Shown: in pieces, positions 9,806 to 19,112 of the stretch
Position numbering within the stretch: position 1 is the stretch's first letter
How the letters are laid out: each line of letters opens with the position of its first letter
Assembly (NCBI GenBank): GCA_964384335.1
Contig: CAYLKN010000008.1
Coordinates: 1 to 64,000 of the forward strand
Length of the DNA stretch: 64,000 nt
Direction of reading: 5' to 3'
Origin: JAUICS01 sp964384335
GTDB lineage: Bacteria > Pseudomonadota > Alphaproteobacteria > Micavibrionales > Micavibrionaceae
The notes under the pieces: generated by a model
What the model was told of the DNA's origin: nothing
Seen by the model: only the letters and a program-made list of their open reading frames with translations
Databases searched by the model: none
Translations under genes and position numbers: made by a program

Positions 9806-9848
9806 ATTCTGTAATTCCTTTTTGTATATTGTTACTGCCCGTCTTTTT

Positions 9849-10952
9849 TCAGGCGTTAAATTTCCTGACCATGTTTGACCAGATTTCCAGAAAATGGTCA
9901 ATGTCTTCCTCCGTTGTTGCCCATCCCATGGATATGCGCAGGGCTGATGCCGCCTCTTTATCGGAAACGTTCATGGCATGAAGTACGTGTGAGGGACGTA
10001 TTGAACCGCTGGAGCAGGCGGAGCCCGTACTGACCGCAATACCCTCAAGGTCAAGTTTCATAAGCTGTGTTTCCGCCGGAATGCCGGACAGGCCGATACA
10101 GCTTGTATTTACCACACGCGGTGCATTGCTGCCGTAAATAACGGCTGTATTGCTGGCACGTCTGACTTTGCTTTCCAGTCTGTCTCGAAGCCGGGCGAGA
10201 GCCTGGTATTTGTCGAAATCGCTCAGAGCCAGTTCTGCCGCCTTCCCGAAACCTGCAATTGCGGCCACATTTTCCGTGCCGGCCCTGGCTTTTTTCTCCT
10301 GCCCTCCGCCGCAGAGAAGCCTGAATGGATCCATTCCTTTCCTGTATACGAGCGCACCCGCACCCAGAGGCCCGCCGAATTTGTGCGCAGACAGGGAGAG
10401 CATATCGACACCGAGCGCATCAAAATCGATATTTATCCGCCCGGAAGCCTGCACGGCATCTGTATGAACCGGTATGCCATGCTTGTGCGCCAGTTTCGTG
10501 ATTTCCTCAAGCGGCTGGATAACGCCGGTTTCGTTGTTTACAAGCATTACGGAGATCAGATCGGGAAGGGGCCCTTTTTCAAGATTTTCCCTGAAATCCT
10601 CAAGATCGAGTCTGCCGCTTGCAGAAACCGGCATGACTTTCGCATCCGGGCAGGTTTCAAGAACGGACGGGTGCTCAATTGCGGAAATCCAGATCCGCTT
10701 TCCCGCAAAACCCCGGATGACGGTATTGTTGGCTTCCGTTGCGCCGCTTGTAAACACCACACGGTCAGGTCTGCTTTTTACAAGATCCCCCACCTGTCGC
10801 CGCGCTTTCTCGATATGGCTGCGGGCTTTGCGACCGTAAACGTGGACGGATGACGCGTTACCCGTTTCACCCAATACCGTCGTCATTAAAGAGAGAACCT
10901 CGGGCTTCACCGGTGCGGTTGCATTATAGTCCAGATAGACAGCTTTTTTCAT
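9849..10952 (-). CDS. Cysteine desulfurase (NifS/IscS class)
   Basis: PLP-dependent enzyme of about 367 residues that removes sulfur from cysteine for Fe-S cluster and thiocofactor synthesis. It begins VYLDYNATAPVKPEV. The PLP lysine lies in SAHKFGGPLGAG and the catalytic cysteine loop in STGSACSSGSIRPSH. The short loop ACSSG is typical of class I desulfurases. I chose the ATG at 10952 because AGGGA lies 11 bases before it. The divergent neighbour is a COG2945 hydrolase, often found with nifS and suf genes in alphaproteobacteria. I cannot tell IscS from a NifS-like second copy. Confidence 0.93.
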   Translation of the reverse strand: MKKAVYLDYNATAPVKPEVLSLMTTVLGETGNASSVHVYGRKARSHIEKARRQVGDLVKSRPDRVVFTSGATEANNTVIRGFAGKRIWISAIEHPSVLETCPDAKVMPVSASGRLDLEDFRENLEKGPLPDLISVMLVNNETGVIQPLEEITKLAHKHGIPVHTDAVQASGRINIDFDALGVDMLSLSAHKFGGPLGAGALVYRKGMDPFRLLCGGGQEKKARAGTENVAAIAGFGKAAELALSDFDKYQALARLRDRLESKVRRASNTAVIYGSNAPRVVNTSCIGLSGIPAETQLMKLDLEGIAVSTGSACSSGSIRPSHVLHAMNVSDKEAASALRISMGWATTEEDIDHFLEIWSNMVRKFNA

Positions 10953-11474
10953 ATGTCTGTTATTCCCTGTTTTGTTAAACAATATTCAGGCCTTGTTTCC
11001 TGCCGCTCTTTGCCGGGTGTTCCTTTTTGCGCCCCTTTTTCGCGTCCCCCTTTTCGCGTCCNNNNNNNNNNNNNNNNNNNNNNNNNNNNNNNNNNNNNNN
11101 NNNNNNNNNNNNNNNNNNNNNNNNNNNNNNNNNNNNNNNNNNNNNNNNNNNNNNNNNNNNNTTTTCGCGTCCCCCTTTTCGCGTCCATTGTGGAAGAAAA
11201 CCAACATATTCGGCATTCAGTTTGCAAATTCATTCCCGAAAGTGGTAATTTATAAATAATGTTTGTGTCATCACAAATCAAATACCTAATCACAACCTGA
11301 TATCCTGTCAGGAATTATCACCGCAAAAACCATCGTTACTCTACAATTTACTGGACAAAACGGCTTATGATGGTCTATACGCTAAAATATTCATAATAAA
11401 AAAGCATGGTTTGTGTTGATGCCAGCACAGTGTTACACCCAGCAAATATATAACCAACCAAAGGGAAATCTTAC
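10953..11474. other. Intergenic region with assembly gap
   Basis: A 522-base non-coding stretch between the divergent cysteine desulfurase and hydrolase genes. It contains the tandem repeat and the run of N described separately. The right-hand part (about 11190-11474) is AT-rich, with no open frame of note, and presumably carries the promoter of the hydrolase. Frames that seem open through the N run are artefacts of the unknown bases. Confidence 0.7.
11024..11186. repeat. Short-period tandem repeat interrupted by N run
   Basis: On both sides of the N block (11062-11161, exactly 100 bases) the sequence repeats a 14-base unit, CGCGTCCCCCTTTT, with degenerate copies on the left edge (TTTTTGCGCCCC). 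Two to three units are visible on the left and two on the right. The identical unit on both sides and the round gap length indicate a scaffold join where the assembler could not resolve the array. True length is unknown. Confidence 0.85.
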
Positions 11475-12149
11475 ATGCCTGAAATGATAATCAATGGTCC
11501 TGCCGGACGACTGGAAGCCCGATACACCCACTCCAAAATTCCGAACGCGCCGCTTGCGCTGTGTCTGCACCCCGACCCGGAAAAAGGGGGCACAATGAAC
11601 AATGCCGTTATCTATTATATGCACCAGGCATTTGTCGCCCGCGGCTTTTCAACAATGCGCTTTAATTTTCGCGGCGTCGGCCGCAGCCAGGGCGAATTCG
11701 ACCGCGGCGAGGGGGAGTTAAGCGATGCGGCCAGTATTCTTGACTGGATGCAGGAATTAAACCCGAATGCGCCCTATGTCTGGATCGGCGGGTTTTCATT
11801 CGGGGCCTGGATCGGGATGCAGATGTTAATGCGGCGCCCTGAAATCAAGGGCTGGATCGCCGTTTCCACACCGTCCAGCGCGTATGACTATTCCTTCCTT
11901 GCGCCCTGCCCGTCAAGCGGTATGATGATCCAGGGCCGGGAAGACACTCTTGTCCCTGTTGAGGCTACGGATGCTCTTGTCGAACGCCTTAACCAGCAGA
12001 AAGGGATTACCATCGACTACCGCGTGATCGACGGTGCCAATCATTTCTTTAAGGAGAATATGGACGACCTTATCATGCATATGCATGACCATATGAACGG
12101 GAAACAGGGCGGAAGGCCAGTTGCCGTACCGCTTGCAAAAGCGGCCTGA
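11475..12149 (+). CDS. Alpha/beta hydrolase (COG2945 type)
   Basis: Hydrolase of 224 residues. The oxyanion region is in LCLHPDPEKGG, the strand-turn motif NFRGVGRSQGEFDRGEGE is typical of the COG2945 family, and the nucleophile elbow is GFSFGAW (Gly-x-Ser-x-Gly). The catalytic His is expected in GANHFFKEN near the C-terminus. The substrate is unknown. No signal peptide. It is divergent from the cysteine desulfurase gene and convergent with msrB. The hydrolase is often linked to Fe-S assembly genes in alphaproteobacteria, but no functional link is established. Confidence 0.88.
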   Translation: MPEMIINGPAGRLEARYTHSKIPNAPLALCLHPDPEKGGTMNNAVIYYMHQAFVARGFSTMRFNFRGVGRSQGEFDRGEGELSDAASILDWMQELNPNAPYVWIGGFSFGAWIGMQMLMRRPEIKGWIAVSTPSSAYDYSFLAPCPSSGMMIQGREDTLVPVEATDALVERLNQQKGITIDYRVIDGANHFFKENMDDLIMHMHDHMNGKQGGRPVAVPLAKAA

Positions 12150-12164
12150 AGCCGGATCCAGAGC

Positions 12165-12199
12165 AAATCGCAATCAAACAGAACCGCTTTGCGATTTTT
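12165..12199 (+). terminator. Candidate terminator after hydrolase
   Basis: AAATCGCAA (12165-12173) pairs perfectly with TTGCGATTT (12189-12197), a 9-bp stem with a 15-base loop, ending in a T-run of five. It lies 15 bases after the hydrolase stop. The T tract is short and merges with the stem, so efficiency is uncertain. Confidence 0.45.
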
Positions 12200-12289
12200 G
12201 ATCCTGTGAATTTGCGCGTCGATTCAATAAGTCAGGGCAGATTCACGCTTTTCGGATATAATCATAGTGGTTATGTTTGAACACAACAC

Positions 12290-12808
12290 CTAGGCCGTTT
12301 TGGGTTTAAAATCCAGTGCAACGCCGTTTATGCAGTACCGCTTTCCGGTCGGCGGCGGCCCGTCATTGAACACATGGCCCTGATGTCCCCCGCAATTGGC
12401 GCAGTGCACTTCCGTTCTCGGATAAATCAGAATGTAATCCGTTTTCGTGCCGATTGCGTCATCGCTGATCGGCTTGTAAAACGAGGGCCATCCTGTACCG
12501 CTGTCAAATTTATGTTCTGATGAAAACAGGGCCTGGCCGCAGCCTGCACAGTAATAGGTTCCGGGCCGTTTCTCGCCGTCGAGGGGTGAGGTAAAGGCAC
12601 GTTCCGTACCGTGTTTGCGCAGTACGCGGAATTCCTCCTGCGTCAGCTTTTCCTTCCATTCCTCATCCGTCAGGGAAAATGGAAATTTTTCTGCCGTTTT
12701 TGCCATTGCCGCTCCATTGCTGGATTTTGAAAACAGGCCGGAACCAAGACCCCACAGTCCAAGACCTGAAAGCCCAAGCGCGGCCAGAAAATGACGTCTG
12801 TTCAACAT
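12290..12808 (-). CDS. msrB: Peptide-methionine (R)-S-oxide reductase MsrB, exported
   Basis: 172 residues. The N-terminus has a Tat-like signal (NRRHFLAALGLSGLGLWGLG) followed by a complete MsrB domain. The zinc site is two CxxC pairs, CAGC (87-90) and CANC (136-139). The catalytic cysteine is Cys159 in RYCINGVALDF. MsrB reduces methionine-R-sulfoxide; the signal predicts a periplasmic, folded-exported enzyme. The start at 12808 has GGAGG 5 bases upstream; the earlier in-frame ATG at 12820 overlaps that site. A twin-arginine motif is present only as NRRHFL, so Sec export is a possible alternative. Confidence 0.92.
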   Translation of the reverse strand: MLNRRHFLAALGLSGLGLWGLGSGLFSKSSNGAAMAKTAEKFPFSLTDEEWKEKLTQEEFRVLRKHGTERAFTSPLDGEKRPGTYYCAGCGQALFSSEHKFDSGTGWPSFYKPISDDAIGTKTDYILIYPRTEVHCANCGGHQGHVFNDGPPPTGKRYCINGVALDFKPKTA

Positions 12809-12894
12809 TACATCCTCCACTATTTATATGGATATATTCGTGCAGAAGTCAAAAAAGATACATGCGGATGTGGTGGAGGGCTGTTCTCCAGATA

Positions 12895-13096
12895 CTAACG
12901 CGACATTGTAATAGCAAACACTTCTTCTCTCCCATCACAAGGTTTTATGCTCACTTGCCCTGTTTTAGGATCTTGTTTTATCTCGCATTGACCGGGCCAT
13001 GCTACAAGACTATATCTTGTACCATCGAAAGTGTTCGCCGGCTTTGTTATTACAGTTGCGCCTTGCCGGGTTTTCCAGCTTTGCCTGTGCGGCCCG
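12895..13096 (-). pseudogene. Start-less open frame downstream of RND gene
   Basis: An open frame of about 67 codons, read on the minus strand out of the 3' end of the RND transporter gene in another frame, ends at TAG (12895-12897). It has no ATG, GTG, TTG or CTG. The part beyond the transporter reads as ordinary protein (YSLVAWPGQCEIKQDPKTGQ, then SIKPCDGREEVF), so it may be the remnant of a lost gene whose 5' end was replaced. It could equally be chance. Confidence 0.25.
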
Positions 13097-16000
13097 GGAG
13101 TTTACGCAGGGCGTTGCCGAAATTTTCGCGCGCCATCAACATGCACGGCGTGACCACAAGGGTAAGAACTGTTGAAAATATAAGCCCGAAAACGACCGCA
13201 GTCGAAAGCTGTACCCACCACTGGGTCGATGGTGCGCCGATTGTCACCTCACGGGTAATAAAGTCGATATTCATTTGTAAAACCATGGGCAGAAGACCAA
13301 GTGCGGTGGTTATGGTGGTCAGCATGACGGGGCGGAGCCTCTGCGCACCTGTGCGGAGAATAAGTTCCCTGACCGGGGCCTTCATCGTCCTGCGCATATG
13401 ATCGAACGTATCGATCAGTACGATATTATTGTTCACCACGACACCGGCCAGCGCGATAATACCGATCCCGGTCATGACGATGCTGAACGCCTGACCGGTA
13501 ATCAGAAGGCCCAGCATAACCCCAATCGTGGACATGACGACGGACCAGAGGATGACAAATGCGCTGTAAAAACTGTTGAACTGCGTAACAAGGATAATGC
13601 CCATGACAAATATCGCCACAAAAAAAGCCCGGACCAGGAATTCCTGCGCTTCCTGCTGGTCTTCATCCTGACCTTTAAAGGCGATCTCGAGCCGTGGATC
13701 AAACTGTGCGCGGTTGTCCGAAAGCCAGGCTTTGATTTCGTTGATTTTTGCAGTGACGTTTACCCCTTCCCTGACATCGGCTTTGACAGTGATGATCCGC
13801 TTCTGACCGGACCTGTTGATATTTCCTGTCGCAGGTCTTGGTATGGGCGTTACAAAGCTGCTGATCGGGACATAGCCGTCATTGCCAAAAACGCGCACGC
13901 GTTCGAGCTGGTCCAGAGTGCGTCTGTGCTCACGGTGGCGCAGAACGATGTCGATTTCATCATCGCTTTCGTCGGGGCGATACTCGGCAACCTCAAGCCC
14001 GTTGGTCACCATTCTTATATAAAACCCTATGGTCGTCACATCGACACCGAATTTGGCGGCCTGCGCCCTGTCAATTCTGTACTCCCAGTCAATACCGGGC
14101 ATCGGGCGGCTGTCTTCCACGGCTATAAAATCGTCGTCACTTTCTATATATCCGCGAACGCGCTCGACCGCATCCGGAATAATGGCCGGAATATTGGAGG
14201 AAATTTCAACCTGGACATCCTTGCCGGTAGGTGGGCCGGCCTCCTCCTTCCTGGTTTCAACGAACAATCCAGCAAGATCGTCGGTTTTTCGTATGATTTC
14301 ATCCAGAATTTCAGTGGCGGGTTTTCGAACTTGCCAGTCCTCAAATTCAAGCTGGATCTGGCCGATTACGTCCTCGGTGAGTTCGGAACCGCTTGAAGCC
14401 GCGTTTCCTGTCCGTGTATAGATGGTTTTTATTCCGTCAATTTCGAGAATGCGGTTTTCCACCTCGCTGACCAGGGTATCTTTTTCATATATGGAAAGAT
14501 TACCGCGGGCATGGACAAGTACGGAAGCTACCTCCGGCTCCACTTCCGGAAAGAACTCGACCCCGCTGCCGTATTTGCCGTAAAGCATCATGGTTGTGAT
14601 CAGAACCAGGATTGTCGAAACCAGAACCAGAAACGGATAGGACAAAGCGGTGTTCAAGGCGCTGATATACTTCCCTGTAAAACCTTGAATACTGTTAACA
14701 TTGCCTGTTTCCGCAGCCGCAAGATCGGCCATCAATTTCGGATCGCTCGCTGCGCCCGGCTTTCCGATCAGGGAACCGAGGGTCGGCACGAAGACAAGAG
14801 CCATAAAAAGAGACGAAGCCAAAACGGCAATCAGTGTTATTGGAAGGAATTTCATAAACTCGCCAACGATATCCGGCCAGAACAACAAGGGTGCAAAGGC
14901 CGAAAGCGTTGTTGCGGTCGAAGTCGTAATCGGCCATGCCATGCGTTTGGCGGCGTTTGCATAAGCCTCTTTCCGGTCCATGCCTTCGGCCATTTTGCGG
15001 TCTGCAAACTCCGTTACCACAATCGCCCCGTCCACAAGCATGCCCACGGAAAGGATAAGGGAGAAAAGAACAACGATGTTAACGGTCAGGCCCATGGCAT
15101 ACAGCACAAGTATACCGGTAAGGAAGGCACCCGGTATTGCGATCCCGACCAGCCCCGCCGCACGAAGGCCCATGGCGGCCACAATGACAATCATAACCAG
15201 CAAAACGGCGCTGATCACATTATTCTGCAGATCGCTTAACATCTGGCGGATATCGTCCGACTGGTCCTGTATATAATTTACCTCTACGCCTTCGGGCCAT
15301 TTCCCGCTCTCTTCATCAACGATCCGGCGAACAGTCTCAATGGTTTCGATTATGTTCTCGCCCGAACGCTTGACCACTTCAATGGCAATGGCCGGTTTTC
15401 CATCAAAATGGGCAAAATTTTGAGGGTCTTTATATGTTTTCCGGATTTCAGCGATATCCCGCACAGTGACTGATGAGTCTTCCGCCGTTTTGATCGGCAT
15501 CTCCATAATGTCTTCAACCGTTTCGAACAGGCCCGGTACCTCTATGGCAAAACTGCCCGCGCCCGTATCCAGATTTCCGGCTGCGACAAGCCGGTTCGAA
15601 CGGTCGAAAAACTGGATAATTTCAGGGCCGTTCAGATTATAGCTTTCGACCAGATCAGGATCGACGAGGATTTCAACCAAATCTTCCCGTTTGCCGGCAA
15701 TCGGAGCCTCCAGAATACTGCTGACACTTTCCAGTCGGTCCTGTACGTCCTCGGCAAGGGATATCAGGGTGCGTATAGGCACATCACCGGATAAAGTAAC
15801 AACAAGTACGGGAAAAAGGGAAGTATTCACCTCGGTTACTGTCGGTTCCTCCGCATCCACCGGCAGGTCCGGTTTGGCCTGGTCAACGCTTTGCCGGACA
15901 TCATCCATGGCCGTGTCCTTGTTAAAACCGGCGGTAAATTCCAGCAGGACAAATCCGCCCCCCTGATATGCCGTGGATTTTAGTTCTTTTAATCCCTCAA

Positions 16001-16226
16001 TTGAAGCCAGTTCCTGTTCAAGTGGACGCAGGAGCAAGCGCTCAGAATCTTCCGGCGAAACGCCTTCAAGAGAAACCGAAACATACAGAACGGGAATATC
16101 AATATCGGGCTGGGCTTCCTTGGCAATGTTAAAAAAGGCAAAACTTCCGGCAATCAGAAGAAGGACAAGGGTGGAGACAACCGTCCGGCCGTGCGATAAA
16201 GACGCCTCTATGACAGATGCCATCAT
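13050..16226 (-). CDS. RND efflux transporter, AcrB-like inner membrane pump
   Basis: 1058 residues with the RND layout: TM1 near residues 12-30, a large periplasmic porter loop, TM2-6, a second porter loop, and TM7-12 near the C-terminus. The start MMASVIEASLSHGRTV and the phrase AQPDIDIPVLYV are typical of the HAE/CzcA superfamily. In TM4 the proton-relay region reads LSVGMLVDGAIVV, keeping one of the two aspartates of AcrB. It should export hydrophobic or amphiphilic compounds with the periplasmic adaptor encoded just upstream (4-base ATGA overlap) and an outer-membrane TolC-type channel that is not in the window. Substrate unknown. Confidence 0.93.
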   Translation of the reverse strand: MMASVIEASLSHGRTVVSTLVLLLIAGSFAFFNIAKEAQPDIDIPVLYVSVSLEGVSPEDSERLLLRPLEQELASIEGLKELKSTAYQGGGFVLLEFTAGFNKDTAMDDVRQSVDQAKPDLPVDAEEPTVTEVNTSLFPVLVVTLSGDVPIRTLISLAEDVQDRLESVSSILEAPIAGKREDLVEILVDPDLVESYNLNGPEIIQFFDRSNRLVAAGNLDTGAGSFAIEVPGLFETVEDIMEMPIKTAEDSSVTVRDIAEIRKTYKDPQNFAHFDGKPAIAIEVVKRSGENIIETIETVRRIVDEESGKWPEGVEVNYIQDQSDDIRQMLSDLQNNVISAVLLVMIVIVAAMGLRAAGLVGIAIPGAFLTGILVLYAMGLTVNIVVLFSLILSVGMLVDGAIVVTEFADRKMAEGMDRKEAYANAAKRMAWPITTSTATTLSAFAPLLFWPDIVGEFMKFLPITLIAVLASSLFMALVFVPTLGSLIGKPGAASDPKLMADLAAAETGNVNSIQGFTGKYISALNTALSYPFLVLVSTILVLITTMMLYGKYGSGVEFFPEVEPEVASVLVHARGNLSIYEKDTLVSEVENRILEIDGIKTIYTRTGNAASSGSELTEDVIGQIQLEFEDWQVRKPATEILDEIIRKTDDLAGLFVETRKEEAGPPTGKDVQVEISSNIPAIIPDAVERVRGYIESDDDFIAVEDSRPMPGIDWEYRIDRAQAAKFGVDVTTIGFYIRMVTNGLEVAEYRPDESDDEIDIVLRHREHRRTLDQLERVRVFGNDGYVPISSFVTPIPRPATGNINRSGQKRIITVKADVREGVNVTAKINEIKAWLSDNRAQFDPRLEIAFKGQDEDQQEAQEFLVRAFFVAIFVMGIILVTQFNSFYSAFVILWSVVMSTIGVMLGLLITGQAFSIVMTGIGIIALAGVVVNNNIVLIDTFDHMRRTMKAPVRELILRTGAQRLRPVMLTTITTALGLLPMVLQMNIDFITREVTIGAPSTQWWVQLSTAVVFGLIFSTVLTLVVTPCMLMARENFGNALRKLPGRTGKAGKPGKAQL

Positions 16227-17308
16227 AACAGGCTCTCGTCATCCTGAAAGACAGGTTTGACTTTTTGTCCCGGCACCACGAATTCCTGCCCGACCGTTAT
16301 TATATTCGCTTCCTGCGGAAGTCCGGATACCCACATATGGCCCGGGCTGTCTTCGATAATTGTTACCGGGTTGAATACAACTTCATTATTCGCGTTTACG
16401 GTTTTAACCCCCAGCCTGCCTTCTTCATCAAGCGTAAGAATGGAGGGTGATATTTTGTGACCGGGCAGATTTTTTCCCGGAATTCTGATCTCAGAAGTAA
16501 GCCCGGCGGACAATCTGAAATCCGGGTTCGGTATCTCCAGTTCTATGGGAAAGGTGCGGGTTTCCGGGTTGGCTTCCCTTGAAACAAATGTCAGTCTTCC
16601 GCTCACGGTTCCGCTGTCCAGAAAACGGACCGTAACATCCGTGCCGGTGGAAACACGATGAATATTTCTTTCGGACACAAAGGCCCGTACTTTTATCGGA
16701 TCAACATCAACAATTTTATAAAGCTGATCTCCTGGCCTTACAAAATCACCTATTTCAATATATCTGTCATCGACAATGCCCTCAAAAGGCGTTTTTATTT
16801 TTGTCCTTTCAAGCTCAAGTTGAGCTGACTCCAGAGCTCTCCGCGCTGCTTCAAGCTCCGCCCGCGCACCGGCAAGCGTGGTTTTTGAGTTAAACCCTTT
16901 TTGTTCGAGCGACTGGGCCGCCTCATATTCAATTCGCCTTTGTTCAAGGCGTTCCCGGGCCTCCCTGACATTGACCTCCCTTTCCTGAACGGCCAGTTTG
17001 GCCAGAAGAGTGTCCTGCTGTACCGGGGTGCCTTTATCCGTGATGATTTCCTCAACCGGCGCGGTTGTCTCGCCCCGGATGGTTACATTCCGGAAAGGAA
17101 CGGTACGGCCGGTCAGAATAATTTCCCGGTTACGTGGACTTGCCGTGCTTTGAATCACCCGTACGCTTTTAACAGCCGTATCTTGTGTATTTTTCTGGGG
17201 CGCGGTCTTTTTCTCAGGGTCGATTGCAAAAGGCCCCACAAGACCGGATACCACCCAGATAAAGCCCGTTAAACCTATAACAGCGGCAAGTAGTAAAGAA
17301 GATTTCAT
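16223..17308 (-). CDS. RND periplasmic adaptor (membrane fusion protein)
   Basis: 361 residues with an N-terminal membrane anchor (LLLAAVIGLTGFIWVVSGLVG), a lipoyl/barrel-sandwich half (VPFRNVTIRGETTAPVEEII), a coiled-coil hairpin (about 110-165, rich in Glu, Ala, Arg), the second lipoyl half (TKIKTPFEGIVDDR) and beta-barrel domains. This is the normal HlyD/AcrA order. AAGGA lies 9 bases before the start. Translationally coupled to the RND pump gene that follows. No regulator gene is adjacent. Confidence 0.93.
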   Translation of the reverse strand: MKSSLLLAAVIGLTGFIWVVSGLVGPFAIDPEKKTAPQKNTQDTAVKSVRVIQSTASPRNREIILTGRTVPFRNVTIRGETTAPVEEIITDKGTPVQQDTLLAKLAVQEREVNVREARERLEQRRIEYEAAQSLEQKGFNSKTTLAGARAELEAARRALESAQLELERTKIKTPFEGIVDDRYIEIGDFVRPGDQLYKIVDVDPIKVRAFVSERNIHRVSTGTDVTVRFLDSGTVSGRLTFVSREANPETRTFPIELEIPNPDFRLSAGLTSEIRIPGKNLPGHKISPSILTLDEEGRLGVKTVNANNEVVFNPVTIIEDSPGHMWVSGLPQEANIITVGQEFVVPGQKVKPVFQDDESLL

Positions 17309-17364
17309 AGACCCGGGATCCTTATCTCAAGTTTCAAACGACGTTAAACTTTCATTGTTTTATG

Positions 17365-18351
17365 TCAGCGCCGTTTAATCAGATCATTTTCACTTAATAC
17401 TAATTCGAACGGTATATTGTGCAAGGCATCATGTTCACCGGAATTGTAATACCTGTCAAAGACGGCATTCCAATATAAAAGAGAGCCGAGTTTGATAATA
17501 TTTTCATGCCGCCGTCTTTCGGTGTTATGAGCCAGTTTTCCGCGGCTTCCGGCAAAAACCATGTGATCTGCCCTATCAAGAACAAGGCATGTCTGAGGTG
17601 CGGGACTGTCGAGGTTTGAAGATGATTTCTCAAAAATCTGCAGCCTGTGGGTATAATCGTCGCCTGTCACGGGCGAACTGTCTTCCGTTCCTGTCATGTA
17701 AAGCATGGGCAGGGCGATATCGCCGTAAAGTTTTAGCGGGTCTTCGGCCCGGTTGTATGTTGCCGAAGGAGAGTAGGCAATTCCGGCCTTGAACCGGGAA
17801 TCCCGAAGGCTGTACATCCGGTTGCCCCGGCCGAGTTTCTGGCCGGCCAGAACCTGTGTCGTCAAGGCGCCGAAAGAATGGCCTGATATGCCCAGCTTAT
17901 CAAGATCCATAAGAACATTCAGGCTTTCGTTTTCCAGACCTGTGCGCTCCAGTGTATCCACAACAAACGATATGTCTCTGAAACGGTTGAGGCTGGCTTT
18001 TCTTGGTATTCTGGCCTGCCTGATATTATCCCAGGGATGGCCGGGTTTGCCTTCCCAAAGAATGCTGTCCGTTCCAAGATGCTGGACATTTATAACTATG
18101 TAGCCGTGACTGGCCACAAAACGCGCCAGAAAGGATGCACCGTCCCGCGTGCCGCCAAGACCGTGACTCCAGAATATAACAGGATGTTTGCCGGCACTGT
18201 CGGTTTCCGGATAATAAGCCTTGATTGGTACCGGCCGATCCTGTCTTTTCCGATCGATAAGCGTTTCTTTATAAATTAATACTTTCGAAGGCTCATTATC
18301 CGGGTCCGGTATTCCGGTTGCGGTGTTCGCAGAATCAGCCGAATTCTTCAT
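17365..18351 (-). CDS. Alpha/beta hydrolase, dienelactone/PAF-acetylhydrolase-like
   Basis: About 328 residues. FWSHGLGGTRDGASF forms the oxyanion turn, GHSFGALT the nucleophile elbow (Ser in GxSxG), and RADHMVFAG a likely catalytic His region. This resembles predicted dienelactone hydrolases and chlorophyllase or PAF-acetylhydrolase-like esterases. No signal peptide is visible. A TTG at 18360 or the ATG at 18351 could be the start; neither has a well-placed ribosome binding site, and the gene begins within about 15 bases of the sspB stop, so translational coupling is likely. Substrate unknown. Confidence 0.75.
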   Translation of the reverse strand: MKNSADSANTATGIPDPDNEPSKVLIYKETLIDRKRQDRPVPIKAYYPETDSAGKHPVIFWSHGLGGTRDGASFLARFVASHGYIVINVQHLGTDSILWEGKPGHPWDNIRQARIPRKASLNRFRDISFVVDTLERTGLENESLNVLMDLDKLGISGHSFGALTTQVLAGQKLGRGNRMYSLRDSRFKAGIAYSPSATYNRAEDPLKLYGDIALPMLYMTGTEDSSPVTGDDYTHRLQIFEKSSSNLDSPAPQTCLVLDRADHMVFAGSRGKLAHNTERRRHENIIKLGSLLYWNAVFDRYYNSGEHDALHNIPFELVLSENDLIKRR

Positions 18352-18363
18352 GCCCTTCAAATA

Positions 18364-18894
18364 TTATTTTTTACGGAACTGATCTAGTGAGACAACCTCT
18401 CCCGTTTTCTGGTCATCGCCGGAAGTGTCTTTATCTTTTTTGTTTTCGGCTTTCTGGCCGCCGGGATCGTCCGGATCGGGGCTGTCTTCCTCATCGTCCT
18501 CATCATCAACGGGCTGGAACTGCAGGGCAAAGTTTACAGACGGATCGGCAAAAATTGAAATCGCCGCAAGCGGCACAACCAGTTTCTCAGGGACATTGTT
18601 AAAAGACAGGGTCACGGACATTTTTTCATCATCCACATGCAGATCGTAAAACTGATACTGGAGAACAATTGTCATCTCACCAGGATACCGGTCACGCAGA
18701 TAATCGGGAATATCGACACCCGGGAAATCCGTAAAAAAAGTGATATAAAAGTGGTGTTCTTCAGGAAGCCCGTGTTCAATCACTTCCTCAATCGCCTGCC
18801 GGACAACCCCGCGCAGGGCGTTTTCAACCATTTTGTCGTATCTTAAAACGTCTTCCAAACTCATGCCGTAAATTTCTGCCTTGTTTGTATTCAC
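18364..18894 (-). CDS. sspB: SspB-type ClpXP adaptor (alphaproteobacterial)
   Basis: 176 residues. The N-terminal fold (VENALRGVVRQAIEE, HHFYITFFTDFPGVDIPDYLRDR, LQYQFYDL) matches the alphaproteobacterial SspB family, which delivers ssrA-tagged peptides to ClpXP. An acidic linker (DDEDDEEDSPDPDD) leads to a basic C-terminal tail (VVSLDQFRKK) in the position of the ClpX-binding motif. The GTG at 18894 has GGGG 7 bases upstream; an ATG at 18864 is an alternative that fits the family start better. The downstream hydrolase begins almost at its stop. Confidence 0.88.
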   Translation of the reverse strand: MNTNKAEIYGMSLEDVLRYDKMVENALRGVVRQAIEEVIEHGLPEEHHFYITFFTDFPGVDIPDYLRDRYPGEMTIVLQYQFYDLHVDDEKMSVTLSFNNVPEKLVVPLAAISIFADPSVNFALQFQPVDDEDDEEDSPDPDDPGGQKAENKKDKDTSGDDQKTGEVVSLDQFRKK

Positions 18895-19112
18895 TAATCA
18901 ACCCCAGCATACCCGTAAAACGATTTGTTAAACAAGATTATAGTTTTGAAAGAATTGCAGAAAAATAATATTCGCGGTTATTATTTTCAAAACAGCAGTA
19001 AATATAACACTGGGAAAAAACCAATAAATTATGGTAATTAAAACTTTACGGATAGTTAGGAATTTTTTTGTTATGCTTAAGCAGGCGTTCATTAATCGAA
19101 AGCTGCGCATCA

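Noticed and set aside
11062..11161. Apparent open frames through the N run
   Set aside because: They consist of unknown bases and cannot be judged.
11024..11186. Repeat array considered as a CRISPR
   Set aside because: The 14-base unit is contiguous, without spacers, and no cas genes are present.
13398..15239. Long plus-strand open frames (332 and 242 codons) opposite the RND pump gene
   Set aside because: Their composition (His, Arg, Gly, Asn rich, no motifs) is that of antisense shadow frames of a conserved transporter.
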